A DNA stretch of 64,000 nucleotides, taken from NCBI RefSeq assembly GCF_963678635.1, contig NC_087062.1:51226178-51290177 (forward strand), given 5' to 3'. This DNA comes from Symsagittifera roscoffensis (taxonomy: Eukaryota > Xenacoelomorpha > Acoela > Convolutidae). Of the stretch, positions 13,378-23,924 are shown in pieces. The first letter of the stretch is position 1, and each line of letters opens with the position of its first letter. Position numbers and translations under genes: made by a program. Below the pieces are notes generated by a model. The model was given only the letters and a program-made list of their open reading frames with translations, was not told the DNA's origin and searched no databases.

Positions 13378-15640
13378 CCCAACCCTGTAATTGGGTGCTG
13401 CCTGGTTACTCCCAGGAGTTGTAAATCTTGCCTCCAAATATGACTTCTCAAATATTTGTACTTTTTGAGATTTGACATTTTCAAAATGACGGAAAATAGG
13501 AATTAAAAAAATTTATAAAATATCAAATTACCAGCCATGTAATTTGGAGCTGTCAGAGTAAACTTAGAGCCTGCAGATGTGGTTTCCAATGTATGCAGTT
13601 TTTCATATGTATGCATATGTAAAATTCGAAGCATCGTAGGTGCGTTGCACGCTAGTAAGCTTTAATGCTAAAAGTACCAATTGTTTTGGCTAAATTGTGT
13701 TCTGCGAATTTTGCATCAAGCTTATTCTTAGTCTATTAGATATTTAAATGCAGGCTTCACTATCTCGCCACATTCAAGTTTTTTCAACGTAAAATTTTTG
13801 TATGTTTAACGAAAGAATTTTTTCACGTTTAAGCTATATCGTATATTGCAAAGGTTACGATTTTTGTTTCGATTTTCCAGTTCGAATTCAGTGATTATTC
13901 CACCGAGTTCAAAATAAGTAGCCCAATAGTAAGATGCTGTCAGGATTTCCCAAAAGGTTGCAAATTTGACCTCCAATTCAGAATGCTCAAATCCTTTTAG
14001 TGTAAAATAGGACGATTTTAGTGATCTTTTTCCAAAAAATTTCAGACAATCAAATTACAAAAAAATTTACCGAATTTGCCTAAACCCTGTAGTTGAGTAC
14101 TGTCAGAGTAATCTCAAGAATTGCGAATATTGCTTCCAAAAATGACGGCTCAAGTCCTTGTAGTTTTCGAGATATGACGTTTTCTGTGATTTGTTCAAAA
14201 TTTTTTTTAGAAAACTCAAACGAAAATTTTTTCTTCAAAATTTGAAATTCCCAACCCTGGGGGCTATTAGAGAACTTTCATGAGTGGCGAACTTTGCTCG
14301 CATTTTGACTGCTCAAATCTTTGCAGTTTTCGAGATATTTTGTTTTCTGTGATTTCAAAAAAAAAATTAAATTAATTTTTTCTTCTTAATTTTAAAGTCC
14401 TTACCTGTTGTTGCCTGCTGTCAGGGTGCTCTCAGGGGTTGCGAATCGTACTTTCAAATATGACTGCTCAACTCCTTGTAGTTTTCGAGATATGACGTTT
14501 TCTGTGATTTTTTCAAAATTTTTTTTAGAAAACTCGAACGAAATGTTTTTCTTCAAAATTTGAATTTCCCAACCCTGTAGTTGGGGGCTATCAGAGAACT
14601 CTCATGGGTTGCGAACCTTGCTCGAAGTATGACTGCTCAAATCCTTGCATTTTTCAAAATATTACGTTTTGTTGTCCTAGACCCGCCCGCAACAGTAATT
14701 TTTTAAGCATTCTTTAAAAAAATAGTGTTGTAATTACCCCTGCGATACCAAGGGTATTGCAATCGGATACTAGACTTTTTCCCGTAAACAACTTTGTCCA
14801 CAGGACTCATGTCTAGGTACCTTCTGAGCGTTGCCAGTCCACTTCAAATCTCAGCGTTCCCAGCCTCCTTAGATAACAAAACCGCTTAGTGCGGCAGAAG
14901 TCGTGGGTTTGAATCTGACCGGGACCTGTTTTTTTTTCAAACGTGAAATTTTCCGTTAAAAAAAATTGTCGGCTTATCATTACTCTCATTGTCTGAACTC
15001 ATTTCGTCTCTAGTTTTTTGCACTGTCAAGGTTTGCGAATATTGCCATCAAATAAGACTGCTCAATTCTTAGTAGTTTTTGAGATAAGACGTTTTGTCTG
15101 GTTTCTTAAAAATGTCTTTTTTTTTCGAAAATTTAAGTTTGAAGTTTCCCAACGTTGTAGTTGGGTACTGTAAGAGTACTATCAGGAGTTGCAAATCTTG
15201 AATTGAAATACGACTGCTCAATTGCTTTTAGTTTCCGAGATGTGACGTTTCTCAGATCATTTTAAATTTTTCCAAAGAAATTGATATAACTTCACAAAAT
15301 TTTATGGTTTTTTTTGTGTGCTGGAGCTAAAAACGTCAACTTGTCAAAGCTTTTCAGAAAACGAAACTTTGATTTTTTTGAATTTGAAATTCCTAACCCT
15401 GTAATTGGGCGCTGCCAGGGTACTCCCAGGAGTTGTAAATCTTGCCTCCAAATATGACCACTCAATTATTTGTACTTTTCGAAATTTGACTTTTTAGAGA
15501 TGACGGAAATTAGAAATTAAAATTTTTTATAAAATATCAAATTACCAGCCATATAATTGGGTGCTGTCAGAGTACACTAAAACCCTGGAGATGTGGTTTC
15601 CAATGTTTGCGGTTTTTCATGAGTTGTCAAAAATTCGAAG
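13378..15640. repeat. Degenerate ~160-bp tandem repeats, first block
   Basis: Units share a consensus: 'cccaaccctgtagttggg', then 'gctgtcagagtactctcagg', 'gttgcgaatcttgcctccaa', 'atgactgctcaa' and 'gttttcgagatatgacgttt'. Recognisable starts lie near 13,378, 13,535, 13,920, 14,080, 14,255, 14,400, 14,565, 15,150, 15,390 and 15,545. Copies are clearly diverged and separated by A/T-rich spacers. The block is interrupted near 14,740-14,960 by the 65-bp motif and tRNA-like unit. No coding function is seen. Confidence 0.8.
14740..14945 (+). repeat. 65-bp motif plus tRNA-like block (possible SINE fragment)
   Basis: The motif 'ttgcaatcggatactagact' is followed by a block containing 'gggtttgaatctgacc', which resembles a tRNA B box, a small CCGC/GCGG hairpin upstream where an anticodon arm would lie, and then a T run. 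A second version lies at 16,034-16,160. I cannot fold a full cloverleaf by eye, so a functional tRNA is not claimed. Confidence 0.35.
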
Positions 15641-16033
15641 CACCGGAGGTGCGTTACACGATAGTTATGTCTTTCTACCCGTCTTCTAATTTTTTTTGTG
15701 GCCAGAGTTTCTGTGAATATCCATTTTCTTAGACTAATTGACTTATTGTCACGATATATAACGAACGATACACGATCGCATTACGTGCTCGAAATTTGAC
15801 TAAAGACTAGACATTTTTAGATATCGTTTGAATCACGACTGAAATGGCATTTATATCATATCCTTCAACCGAATCCGATTATTGTTTGTAGTACCTGATT
15901 TTGCCTTGAGAACTCACCCAAATACAAAGAAACCTCCCATGTTAATGGTCTGAATTGTAGTTCAGGCTCAAGTTTCTTGGTGAATTGCGGTTCGAATATC
16001 TCCAGATTAAATTGTATGATTTAGTTTTTATCC

Positions 16034-16160
16034 TTGCGATAAGCAAGGGTATTGCAATTGGGTACTAGTTTTTGTCGAACTTGGTCTGGAAGTAACGAAT
16101 ACGTTTGGAAAGGCAAAGGTCCTAGGTTCGAATTTGACGGGACCTGTTTTTTTTAAACAG
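16034..16160 (+). repeat. 65-bp motif plus tRNA-like block, second copy
   Basis: The hairpin 'ccttgcgataagcaagg' leads into 'gtattgcaattgggtactag'. About 70 bp later 'taggttcgaatttgac' resembles a tRNA B box and is followed by 'gggacctg' and a T run, as in the copy at 14.7-14.9 kb. The 65-bp motif alone also occurs near 11,113 and 17,056. Confidence 0.35.
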
Positions 16161-16459
16161 GGAATATTCAATTTAAAAAATATTGGCTGGTTTTTTGTCT
16201 GCTCATGTTTCGCCGGCTTAGTTGTCACATCGTTTGTCTGTTTTTTGCTCTACGCAAGTTACATTCTAGTTGCTTTCGGTTTATATTTTATCGGCTAAAT
16301 GACCTAATTTGCGTCCTTTGAAGGGAAACATAATTTTTATGCCCACTGGATTGCACAAACTGTTAAAATCTTAAAAGAAATTATTGTTCAATTGTTTCAT
16401 TGCAAATTTTTTCCGCTTTTTTTTCGGCTTGTTAGGTTCAGGCCTTTTATATATCGGAT

Positions 16460-16662
16460 GTATGTTTGAATGTATGTTTGAATGTATGTTTGAATGTATG
16501 TTTGAATATGTTTGAATGTATGTTTGTATGTATGTTTGTATGTATGTTTGTTTGTATGTATGTATGTATGTTTGTATGTATGTTTGTTTGTATGTTTATA
16601 TATTTGTATGTATGTTTGTATGTATGTCTATATGTTTGTATGTGTGTCTGTATGTTTGTATG
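16460..16662. repeat. (TATG/TTTG)n tract with shared flank
   Basis: This tetranucleotide tract is followed directly by 'gggttctcatgcttgaagga' and 'ctgaatacttgaa', the same flank that follows the tract at 12.2-12.6 kb. The microsatellite and flank therefore travel together as one dispersed element. Before it, 16,170-16,450 holds nothing I can name. Confidence 0.8.
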
Positions 16663-17055
16663 GGTAGGGTTCTCATGCTTGAAGGACTGAATACTTGAAC
16701 GAGGCATTCACAATAATCGTAACTAGGCATTCACAAAGAAACGTGTGCAGTCGCAAGTATCAGTTCTTTTTGCATTGCATCCGGCTGTATTTGTTCATAA
16801 TGATTCTTGCTAATGGTTTTTGGGTTTTGGGCATGTTTTCATAAAATTTACTCTTTGTAGGACTAAATCAAGAAAAATAAATGGAAACTTCGATAGAATG
16901 TTTTCTTCTGCTTTCGTATCTTTCCTGCTTCTCGGATTTTGTATGCGATCTTTTTTGATTTCACTTTACTGCAATATCAAAACGTTCTATGGAAGAAATG
17001 TGTTAAAATTGGTACCTACTATTTCTTTTCGCGAATAAAAACAGATTAGCTTTCC

Positions 17056-17440
17056 GATAAGAAAGGGTTTTGCAATCGGGTACTACACTTTTTTCCCGTA
17101 AACAAATTTGTCTACAGGACTCATCTCTTGTGTGTGCATGCGTGTTTGGTGTGTGCATGCGTGTTTTGTGTGTGCATGCGTGTGAACATGAATATATTCA
17201 GCTTGTGAGTAGTTGGATATTTTCATGTTCTTGTCTTTTCGTTTTTTTTTCCATGAAAAGTCTTATAATTGTTCAAGCTCAAATTTACTTTTTCGCGATT
17301 TGTCTTATGGTTTTTATCAAATTCAGTTTTTCTTCGTGAAAAGTAAGGGAAACTCCGCTATTGAACAGGAAAAATTTGAATGTCACGAAAATTGTGTGTG
17401 CATGCGTGTTTTGAGGTTTGGGGGGACTTATCATTTTTTA
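17056..17440. repeat. 65-bp motif and 'tgtgtgcatgcgtg' repeats
   Basis: This stretch starts with a copy of the 65-bp motif ('ttgcaatcgggtactaca'). Three spaced copies of 'gtgtgcatgcgtgt' follow near 17,130-17,185, with a fourth near 17,395. The block near 17,340 ('gggaaactccgctattgaac') matches a degenerate copy near 12,080. ORFs in this stretch are not supported. Confidence 0.5.
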
Positions 17441-17894
17441 TTAGTCTTAAAATTTTTTGAATTTATTTCGGCTTTATTTTTAAATGAGGTCTTCAATATC
17501 TCGCCATTTTTAAGCTTTTTCAACATATTGTTTTTGCATGATTAACCAGTGTAAGCTATATCATATATTGCAACGCAAAGAAAATTTTTGAATTAGTTTT
17601 CCGCAAGGTCATTAATTTTCAACAAATTTTTTTTGCGAGGCCAAATTAAGCCTGCCTGTCTTTCTGTATACCTGCTTTTTTATTGTTTTGATTATTTCTG
17701 TCTACCCGTCTCCTTATTTTAAAACTTTCATCTTTCTATTGTTTCTTATATATTTAAATGCGGGTTTTACTATCTCGCCATATTTAGGTATATTCAACGT
17801 ATTATTTTTGCATGTTAAACAAAAGAGTCTTATATAGCTATGGTTAAGTTTTTTCGATTTTCCAGTTTAAATTCAGTGTTTATTTCATCAAGTT

Positions 17895-18310
17895 TGAAAT
17901 TAACAAGCTAATAGATGGATGTTGTCAGAGTTTTCTCAGGTTTTGCATATCCTTGTAGTTTACGAGATCGGCAATTTTCGAGATTTTTCTATAATTTCTG
18001 GAAAAATCAAATTAGGAAAATTTCTCAAATTTTGAAATTCTCGCACTGTAGGTGGGTGCTGTCAGAGTCCTCTCAGGGGTTGCGATTTTGCCTCCAAATC
18101 TCAGTTCTCAAATCTTTGTAGTTTTCGAGATATGACGTTTTTTTATAAATTTTTCAAAAAAATTTCAAAAACTTAGATTTTAAAAATTTCCAAAACGTTG
18201 AAGTTCTCATTCCTGTTGTTGGATATTGTGAGGGTAGTCTCAGCAGTTCCGGATCTTGCCTCTGATTTTGGCTGCTCAAACCTTTGTAATTTTTGAGATA
18301 TGACGTTTTT
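17895..18310. repeat. Degenerate ~160-bp tandem repeats, second block
   Basis: Three further units of the family seen at 13.4-15.6 kb start near 17,895, 18,035 and 18,205. They carry the 'gctgtcagagtcctctcagg' and 'gttttcgagatatgacgttt' words. The sequence from 17,440 to 17,895 holds only diverged fragments and no gene. Confidence 0.7.
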
Positions 18311-18383
18311 TAGGATTTTTTTTTTCAAAATTCTGAAAAAACAATGTTCAATCAATTTCGATAAATTGTATCGGTTTTAGAAT

Positions 18384-18695
18384 TTGAAGCCAATAATTAA
18401 AAAGTTGAAGGAAAACAGGAAACTCAGCAAACTCCCACTTTCTCTGCGGTTTGGTAATATGACAGGAGTCTTCGCAAACCTAAGGCCGGCCAAGGAAGAG
18501 CTGCAAAAAAATTTTCCGAAGGTTGCCAGGATAAATTTTTGTGGGCAGCGGCCCAACCAAAACACGATGAATGTTTGGCTGAACTTTGGAAATGCAAAAG
18601 ACTGTGCAGATGCCATGAAGTTAATTGAAGAAAAATCGCCTTTGGGAATAAAATTCCTAAAAATTGGAGAGACTGCTGAGAAATTTTTCACATAA
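18384..18695 (+). CDS. Small hypothetical protein, possible RRM-like fold
   Basis: This 103-residue ORF starts with ATG and is more balanced in composition than its surroundings. Residues from about 27 on read as a possible RNA-recognition-motif pattern: a short strand 'TGVFANL', a helix 'AKEELQKNF', a strand 'VARINFCG', then 'MNVWLNFGNAKDCADAMKLI', which resembles the RNP1 strand plus second helix of an RRM. The aromatic positions of a classic RNP1 are only partly present. It could be a terminal exon, a gene fragment or a chance frame. The opposite-strand 185-residue ORF runs into the neighbouring microsatellite and is treated as the shadow. No partner genes are next to it. Confidence 0.4.
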   Translation: MKPIIKKLKENRKLSKLPLSLRFGNMTGVFANLRPAKEELQKNFPKVARINFCGQRPNQNTMNVWLNFGNAKDCADAMKLIEEKSPLGIKFLKIGETAEKFFT

Positions 18696-18844
18696 TTTGC
18701 CCGTTCAAAAAAAATCTCGTGGTCGTCCACTTCCTCCGGGAGTACCCTGGCACATTTTTTTCCAAGAGGATATATTCTACTGGCCTGAGCTCTCAATATG
18801 CTTTTGAACTTATGTGTTTTGAGTGAAGAAATAGCTGAATATAT

Positions 18845-18917
18845 TCTGTTTGTATGTATGTTTGTATGTATGTTTGTATGTATGTTTGTATGTATGTTTG
18901 TATGTATGTATGTATGA
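18845..18917. repeat. Short (TATGTTTG)n tract
   Basis: This is a regular 8-bp alternation of TATG and TTTG, about nine units long. It lacks the 'catgcttgaagga' flank of the longer tracts. Confidence 0.85.
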
Positions 18918-20213
18918 AAAATCACCGAGACCAAGATCCTTAATGTTCAAACAAAATCTAGACATTTAATTACTTGTCTCTGGTTTCCACAGACCTACAA
19001 ATACAAAATTGTCCGCCCATCGAGTGCACTGTTTGGCCTCGTAATGTCAAATAACAGTTTGATAAAGTGTTACACTTTTTTTCTTTGTTGGAACTACTTC
19101 AAAACTCAAACCGGGCACGACATTATAGATTTTAACGGTACTAGAATTACTCGACGTCATTCTAATATATCAGTGTACTTTGCTTGTGGATTTGAAGAAA
19201 AAACCACCTGCAAAACGTTTTGGAAAACAATTAGTATGATATTTTTCGTGAACAACTAAGTAATCTCAACATACAACTAAGAGTTTATGAATGATGGAGG
19301 AATATGAATGATGATAAAGAATGTTTTCAATATTTGAAAAAATTAAAATTGAAATTTAAAACGTTTTATTTTGAATTTATTTTAAATTTAAAACGTTTTA
19401 TTTTAAATTAAAAACGTTTTATTTTTAATTGTGAATTTATTTGTAAAACTAATAAATTTCCTACTGACAGTACCATATATATACAATTTGTGAAACTCGA
19501 GTTGCTGGGCAAGTTTGTAACTTTTGAGGTGACCATGGTATTCATGTTGGAGGTCACCTGGCTGCATACATGGAACTTCGAGTCAGCGTGATTGGGTTTC
19601 TAAAAAAGGTCAGAAAATTACTGTGTCGAGAGAAACTGTGGTCTGATTTTTTTCGCTTTTCCGACAAAATAAGAAGAAATTTGATGAGGCTTAGCTTCGA
19701 ATGTAAAGTTTAATATCAATGTAGTAACCAATTTTTTATGCATGAGTTTTAGTGAGTTTAGAGAAAGATGGCAAACATATATTATTTTTCAAACTTGTTG
19801 AGTATTTAGAATATTTTCATGTATCAGTTTGGTCGAAATTTTCTCTATGTTACTTGCACAGCAACCGGCTATCTTTTTTCGTGCGGGATAACGTGCCACG
19901 CATAATTGTTTTGTGTTACGTTTTCCGTACAATGAATAAAATCTTCAAAGCGCGCATAATTTAGTCCAGAACATGACCGATTTGGCAATATTCAAACCCC
20001 CAGAACTTAAAAAATAAAAATCGGGTATTAAATAACTTTTTGAACTCAAGAAGTCGATATCGTCAAAATGAGCTAATTTAAGAGCTGCAAGAAATCCCGT
20101 TTCAGATTAATTAACTTCGTTCAGATTCGTTGACCGAAAAAGATATTGCCAACATTTTGGCATTAATTATACTTCATCACTGATTTCAGCACGTAAAAGT
20201 GTCGAAGAAAAAC
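18918..20213. other. Intergenic, no gene supported
   Basis: Near 19,355-19,435 the word 'aaacgttttattt' occurs three times in an A/T-rich context. A 71-residue ORF at 19,044-19,259 and a 70-residue ORF at 19,752-19,964 have no recognisable domain. No RNA gene was recognised. Confidence 0.5.
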
Positions 20214-21830
20214 TAAACAAGACTGCTCGTATCAGGGCAAATCCCTGAATGTTCCGATTGCATTTTAAGGCTTATGAAGCAGTGATAACATTAAAAAATT
20301 AAATGAAATAAAACAAAATGAACACTTTTTTTTCTAAAATTTGAAATTTTTCATGAAAATCATCACCCCACACGCCATATACAAAAGGATAAATTTCGCT
20401 CCTTGTAACAAATCAATTTTGGCAAAAAGTTTCTCTTAACTAATTTGGAACGATTTCTAAGACGGATTAAATCTCCGCTTACGCGTTAATAGCGCGAAGT
20501 ATATCGCGCGTTAATTGTCTTAAATTGGTCAAAATGGCCAAAATGGCAATCTTTAAACCCCCATAACTTTAAAACAAATTATCACAGGTGAAATATCTTT
20601 TACAATTTAAGCTCACAACAACAATAGCTTTTGATTGATATAAAAATGAGTCCTAAAATGAGGACTTTTTACTAAATTCAAGGTCCCACTGGCGACCTTG
20701 AACCGACAAACGGCTTGTTGATAGATTTGAAAAAAGCTTTAAGAACAACTTTATTTTTTTTGGATATAACAACTACCCCATAAAGGTTTAATGATAGCCG
20801 GAATATTTCAAGCTGTCCAGATCTGAGCTGACCTGTTTTCAATGTTGCTACTCACCAACAAAATACACCTAACTAGTTTGCGAAATCAGTTAATTTGTGT
20901 CTTCCTGAATCAAATTACTGTTATCGGCTAAGTTATATGTTTCTAAAATATTGGTCATGGTCATTTTTCAAAAATAAACCATTTATGTTGTTGGAAGTTC
21001 TAAAAATCAGATTTTTTTAAATGTTTTTTATCAATAGAAATTTATATGGCACGAACTTGTTGTTACTTCGACGGTTTTGCTCAGTACCTTATGTTTTTCT
21101 GAATAAAAGTAGCCTATCATTTCTAGATTTTTGTTCCGACTTTGGTAACGAAAGTAACGGAATATTTGTGCTCCGGGTGCTTTTTTTTCTTCAGACAAAT
21201 TTTGACTTTTTAACTAGCCATTTTTGACGGAATTTTGAAAAGTCATTCGAAAGGTATTGTTGTCCTGAGCTTAAGTTTGAACTAGACTGCTCGTATCAGG
21301 GTGAAGCTCTGAATGTTGCGATTGCCTTTTAAGGTTTATGGAGCAGTAATAACATAAAAAAATTAAATGAAATAAAATAAAATGAAATTTTTTTTTCCAA
21401 AATTTGAAAATTTTCTACAAAAATCACCCCCCACAAGCCATATAGACTACTAAAGAATAGATTTCGCTCCTTGTAACATATCAATTATGGCAAATAAGCT
21501 TCTTTCAACCAATTTGGAACGATTTGTAAGATGGATTATACTTCAAATATCAACAAAACTGCCCGTATCAGGGGAAGCCCTGGAAGTTCCGACTGCCTTT
21601 TAATGTCTATGTAGCAGTAATAACAAGAAAAAAAAATAAATTTAGTTAAATTGAAAATTTTTGTGAAAATTATCCCACACACGCCATATAAAATACAAAG
21701 GGATAGATTTCGCTCCTAGTAACAAATCAGTAATTGCAAATTAGCTTCCTTCAACCAATTTGTAACAATTTGAACGCTTACGCGTTCATAGAGCTAATAG
21801 CACGAAATGATGCATGTACAAAACAGTCCC
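20214..21830. repeat. Foldback-element fragments, several half copies
   Basis: Three diverged copies of one arm ('gactgctcgtatcagg' ... 'gatttcgctccttgtaac' ... 'aatttggaacgattt') begin near 20,220, 21,288 and 21,560. A copy of the opposite end, with 'cggaatatttgtgctccggg', lies near 21,150. These are the parts of the element at 10.1-10.8 kb in a different arrangement, so this looks like nested or rearranged insertions. The ORF at 21,021-21,227 is not supported. Confidence 0.65.
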
Positions 21831-22139
21831 ATATAAAACAGTTTAATACAAAATAGCCCAAAAAATCATCCGGGATTTAAGAAAAGTGAAAACAAATCGA
21901 ATTTTCGTGGTCTAAAACGTTGTAAATATAATCGAATCCCATGCAACGTTCAGACAACAAAATTGAACTAAAACTGGATTTAATTCCATTTTTTCTCGCC
22001 AAAACAAAATGCATTCTATATTTCATTTCGAATCCATTATAATGGATTTAATAATAAATAGGAAATCACATGAAAATGGGTTTTTTCCATTTTGTTTCCC
22101 GCGCCGTGCAAAATTTTGCAAGAGTTTCTGTATTTATCA
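21831..22139. other. Intergenic, A/T-rich
   Basis: No gene is seen. The stretch contains several imperfect inverted words built on 'ccatt' and 'aatgg', for example 'aatccattataatggattt' near 22,030. Confidence 0.5.
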
Positions 22140-23210
22140 AGTGAGTCATGAATAAAACAAGATATTAAGATGAAGATGGTTAGGGAAAATTTGTAATTCG
22201 TTTTGTTGTAAGTCATTAGGCTTTGTCATGGATGTGTATATGGACGCTTATGTGAGCCACACAACCGTGTTTTTGCTTGATGATGGAAGGCAAGCGTTCC
22301 AATAAAAATATAACCACTTTAATTTTGAAAAAATAGTGCAAGGGTATGTGATCTTCAGGCATTGTCATGGATGTGTGTTTATACACTCATTCGAGTCACC
22401 TTGTCGTTTTTCTGTTTCATTAAGACTAGGTAGGTGATGATTTCACTTTGGTCATTAATAAAACAAGATATTAAGATGAAGAAGGTTACGGAAAATTTGT
22501 GAACTTATTTTGTTGGAAGTCATTAAGCTTTGTCATGAATGTGTATATGGACGCTTATGTGAGCCACACAACCGTGTTTTTGCTTGATCCTGGAAGGCAA
22601 GCGTTCGAATAAAAAGATAACCAATTTCATTTTGAAAAAATAGTGCAAGGGTATGTGATCTTCAGGCATTGTCATGGATGTGTATATATACTTTCATTCG
22701 AGTCATCTAGTCGTTTTTCTGTTACATTAAGACTAGGTGATGATTTCACTTTGGTCATTAATAAAACAAGATATTAAGATGAAGATGGTTAGGGAAAGTT
22801 TGTGAACTCATTTGTTGGAAGTCATTAAGCTTTGTCATGGATGTGTATATGGACGCTTATGTGAGCCACACAACCGTGTTTTTGCTTGATGATGGAAGGC
22901 AATCGTTCCAATAAAAAATAACCAATTTGATTTTGAAAAAAAGTGCAAGGCTTTGTGATCTTCAGGCATTGTCGTGGATGTGTATGTATACACTCATTCG
23001 ATTCACCTAGTCGTTTTTCTATTACAAAAAGACTAGGTGATGATCTCACTTTGGTCATGAATAAAACAAGATAATAAGATGAAGATGGTCAGTCAAAAAT
23101 TGTGAACTGATTTTGTTGGAGGTCATGAAGCTTCGGCATGGATTTGTACATGGACTTTTATATGAGCCACACAGCTGTGTTTGCTTTATGATGGAAGATA
23201 ATCGGGTAAC
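22140..23210. repeat. ~300-bp tandem repeat, about 3.5 units
   Basis: The word 'aataaaacaagatattaag' recurs at 22,151, 22,457, 22,760 and (one base changed) 23,060, giving periods of 306, 303 and 300 bp. Each unit has two related halves: 'tgtcatggatgtgtatatgg ... gccacacaaccgtg' and 'tgtcatggatgtgtgtttat ... gtcaccttgtcg'. This is therefore a higher-order dimer of a ~150-bp ancestor. The ORF on the minus strand at 22,825-23,058 is a product of the repeat. Confidence 0.88.
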
Positions 23211-23568
23211 AATAAAATTATCATAATTACTTGAAACTTGTTACAACTTTGTTAATTCAGAAGCAAGGCGTTAATTCGTCTTTATTTTGTCCCCGTAATT
23301 CATTCCCAACAATTTGTCTTCTATTTTTTGAACTTTTTCTAATTTTTTTTGTTTTTTGATTGTTGTCATTATTTTTTGATTGTTGTTTTTGGAGTTTTGT
23401 TAAGTTTTAACTTTCTTCTTTGAGTGAGAAGGAATCAATAAGTAGCGCTATTGTGCAGGCTATCATGAGGATGATGATTGGTTGTGGTTGGTTTTGTCTA
23501 CCTCAAATGGAAGGTACATTTGGCTGCCATGTCTGGTTTTTTTCAGTTTTTCTTTCGTTTTTAGATCT
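23211..23568. other. Left flank of the large palindrome
   Basis: This is T-rich sequence ending in 'tctttcgtttttagatctca', which would serve as a splice acceptor directly before the palindrome. It is not shared with the right flank beyond 35,199. An open frame from 23,420 enters the palindrome in frame, but its N-terminal part is not supported on the right side. Confidence 0.5.
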
Positions 23569-23572
23569 CATT

Positions 23573-23893
23573 ATGACTTCATCGGAGAGAGACGCTTTCC
23601 CGAAATTTCCAATTGATTCAAGCCTTATAAAAGTTGACAACACTAACGAAAGCAGCGCAGAGGCTCCACTCAGTTCAGTGGACAAGACTCAGATATTTAT
23701 TTCCTTCTGCTTAATAAAAATCAATAGTTTTCAAAGTGGGATGAATGCCTCAATAAAAGTGAAACAAAATTTTAAATCATGTTTAATTTTTCTAGGAAAA
23801 GATCTCACAGTAGGTCTAAAGAAGCAAGGAAAAGAAGACCCAAATCAGCGAGTCGAGAAAGCGCCAGAAATTAAAACTAGATCTGCTTGCTGA
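23573..23893 (+). CDS. Short leader gene or exon of the left arm
   Basis: The ATG is at the very edge of the palindrome and the frame opens with 'MTSSERDAFPKF'. A likely exon ends near the 'SSVDKTQ' codons, because the next 100 bp look intronic and end in 'tttttctag'. After that acceptor another frame gives an Arg/Ser-rich stretch ('KRSHSRSKEARKRR') that resembles a nuclear basic/RS tail. The right arm has the same text at 34,893-35,195 with few changes. No family is recognised. It may be the 5' part of the kinase gene that follows 30-250 bp later, or a separate small gene. Confidence 0.4.
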   Translation: MTSSERDAFPKFPIDSSLIKVDNTNESSAEAPLSSVDKTQIFISFCLIKINSFQSGMNASIKVKQNFKSCLIFLGKDLTVGLKKQGKEDPNQRVEKAPEIKTRSAC

Positions 23894-23924
23894 AACAGCC
23901 AGATGAGAGACTGCTAATGGTTTC

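Noticed and set aside
16034-16078. Possible Helitron 3' end: hairpin 'ccttgcgataagcaagg' followed at a suitable distance by CTAG
   Set aside because: Sequence after the CTAG is conserved among the other copies (near 11.1, 14.8 and 17.1 kb), so CTAG is not the terminus of the repeat.
18377-18934. 185-residue minus-strand ORF
   Set aside because: Its N-terminus is the microsatellite and the rest is antisense to the more credible RRM-like frame.
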